A stretch of 64,000 bases of DNA from positions 63,389,130 through 63,453,129 of the forward strand of contig NC_090739.1 of assembly GCF_036898095.1 (NCBI RefSeq), read 5' to 3'. Below, in pieces: positions 62,682-64,000 of the stretch. The position numbers were made by a program, and so were the translations under genes. The stretch's first letter is position 1. Each line of letters opens with the position of its first letter. The stretch is from Palaemon carinicauda (lineage: Eukaryota > Arthropoda > Malacostraca > Decapoda > Palaemonidae). The notes beneath the pieces are model-generated. The model was not told where the DNA came from, did not search any database, and saw only the letters and a program-made list of their open reading frames with translations.

Positions 62682-64000
62682 GTTACGCGCCAGGATTCCC
62701 CTGCGTGCCCACAACCTTCGGGGCACCCTCGCCCATCGGCAGTTCCTGCGTTAGCGCGCCCGCGCCCACCTGCGCACACGCGCTCTCCTGCGCACAAGCG
62801 CCCGGCAGTTCCTGACCATCTCGCTGTCCAAGAGGCACCTAAGTTAGCGCACAGGCGCTCACAGGTGCCTCTAGACCCCCAGCACTTTTATACTACCAAG
62901 AGTGATGCGCGCCAACCTGGCGCAGTTCCTGTTATAGCGCACGCGCTCGCCAACGCGTCAGCGCGCTTCTACATCTCAGCGCGCAGTCCAGGAGGTTCCT
63001 AAGCTAGCGCACGGGCACTCACAGGTTCCCCTGGACTCACTTCCAGCTGCGCGCGATATACCAACTGAGCGCAATGTTCCAGTATCGCGCGATGCGCGCC
63101 CAACCCAACAGCGCACACCCACGCGTTCAGTTCCTGCTGCGCGCCCATCGCAACAGCGCACACCTGTGCGCCCGCATCCTGATGCGCGCCCACGATCTCC
63201 TGCGCACCCGGCCATCTCACGATCACCTAAGGCACCTGCGCAACCTGTTCGCCCGGCTATCTTACGATCGCCTAAGGCAGCTGCGCAACCTGCGCACCGT
63301 TCGCCTGCGCGTCAGCGCACCAACTCACCCTCGCGCTATCACCAGACTGCGCAATCGCGCCCACGCCTTGCCGTGTCAGACACTGCACAATTGCGCCCAT
63401 CAGTAGTACATCAATCTACTGCGCGCCCTCGCATCCAGCCTTCATCCCCGCCTTGTATGCCAGCTCCTGCGCGCCACACGCCCTCGCCGTCTCCTACGTG
63501 CGCCCGTGCCGTCTCCTGCGCGCCCACGCCCTCAGCCTCGCCCGCTCACGTGCGCGAATAACCTGCCGCGCACGATTCCTTCACGCGCGACCCAGAACAG
63601 GGCTCATCACGCGATCACCAGCGTGATCGGCGCCCCGATCGCCAACGCGATCACGCTCGAGTTCCAACAGGGCTACAGGCAGACAGGTCATCATCGCATT
63701 CCCCTCCCCGCAAGCGCAGAACAGCGCGCTCGCTGGAGGAAGGGAGGTTTCCAGACAGGTCTAAGGACTCTTCTTTTTCTTCTATTGCAGCTTCTCAACA
63801 GGCGAACCCCCATGTGTCGACTCCTTCAAGGGATCGAACGACCCCCTTCCCGCCAGAGGGAGTATCTGACAGCGCGACTCAGTCAGCAGCCCTGGTTTGG
63901 CACCATTGTCAGAGCGCTTATGCAGGCAATGAAGCCTGTGCTCTCTGACTTGGGCCACAAATCAGTGGCAGCTTCCTCCCCCCTGAAGAGGAAGAGAGGA
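62682..64000 (+). pseudogene. Gag-like ORF of element H, second part (to the window end)
   Basis: Arg/Pro/Ala-rich GCGC-type low-complexity coding text (62700-63560) in at least two frames, then DSFTRDPEQGSSRD, SHSPPRKRR and ALMQAMKPVLSDLG (about 63905-63955). The last matches FNVMYQAMKGV..SQSLG in D gag, which fixes the identity. The region equals the gag middle of D. The C-terminus is beyond the window. Frame changes exist, so it is probably non-functional. Confidence 0.7.

Larger units (their letters stand above)
54537..64000 (+). mobile_element. DIRS-type element H (family 1), interrupted by element I and cut by the window end
   Basis: The left tip TTGTTCCGTAACTGAAATAC is followed by a full left ITR and a well-preserved gag start. 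Element I (56084-62681) is inserted in gag. Gag homology resumes at 62682 and continues to the window end. The joined target (CGCAAATGTTCCA before, GTTACGCGCC after) has the same composition and repeat style on both sides. Pol and YR must lie beyond the window. Confidence 0.85.

Overview
The window looks like a repeat-choked stretch of a decapod (malacostracan) crustacean genome. The reasons are the many DIRS-type tyrosine-recombinase retrotransposons, long (CT)n/(GA)n microsatellites, AT-rich spacers rich in TACTGTA-type words, pogo/Tigger-like DNA elements and one CR1/Jockey-type LINE. Nothing indicates a prokaryote. Species cannot be told from sequence alone.

Most of the 64 kb is a nest of DIRS elements, all on the + strand. 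They fall into two families by their ends. Family 1 begins with TTGTTCCG: A 1-9393 (5' cut by the window), D0 18285-18777 plus 26538-26805, D 18778-26537, G 27485-about 29518, H 54537-64000 (3' cut by the window) and I 56084-62681. Family 2 begins with TTTTxAATAT-like ends: B 2121-8826, C 9393-17803, E 30347-41779 and F 46691-53330. Complete elements share one layout: left inverted terminal repeat (ITR), gag, reverse transcriptase-RNase H-methyltransferase-like ORF, an overlapping tyrosine recombinase (YR) ORF, an internal complementary region (ICR) and a longer right ITR. Gag supplies the particle protein, RT/RH make a DNA copy, the ITR/ICR set allows circle formation and the YR integrates the circle. 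Almost every ORF is broken. The best preserved are the gag of C, the RT ORF of F, and the YR of C, which has one nonsense codon.

Layers, left to right: B sits in the 3' region of A. C abuts the right tip of A and carries a Tigger-like element (15573-17420). D is inserted inside the ICR of the older D0. Two spliced-looking exons of an unidentified host gene lie at 27055-27155 and 27309-27436, followed by the truncated element G. E is split by a LINE (33831-38428). Two further Tigger-like elements follow (42346-45149 and 45221-53929); the second contains F. H contains the degenerate element I, which carries a 5S-rRNA-derived fragment.

Points most worth a second look: the shared CATTT-like core at circle junctions and insertion sites, insertions placed precisely in the ends or ICR of resident DIRS elements, the uniform orientation of ten elements, and a conserved GTC-TGA-C gag stop followed by a conserved +1 frame with no ATG. 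Also notable are a five-cysteine gag module shared by both families, the 5S fragment, and four TGACGTCA palindromes in one Tigger-like element. Boundaries were read by eye and are good to a few bases for element tips, less for degenerate coding regions.
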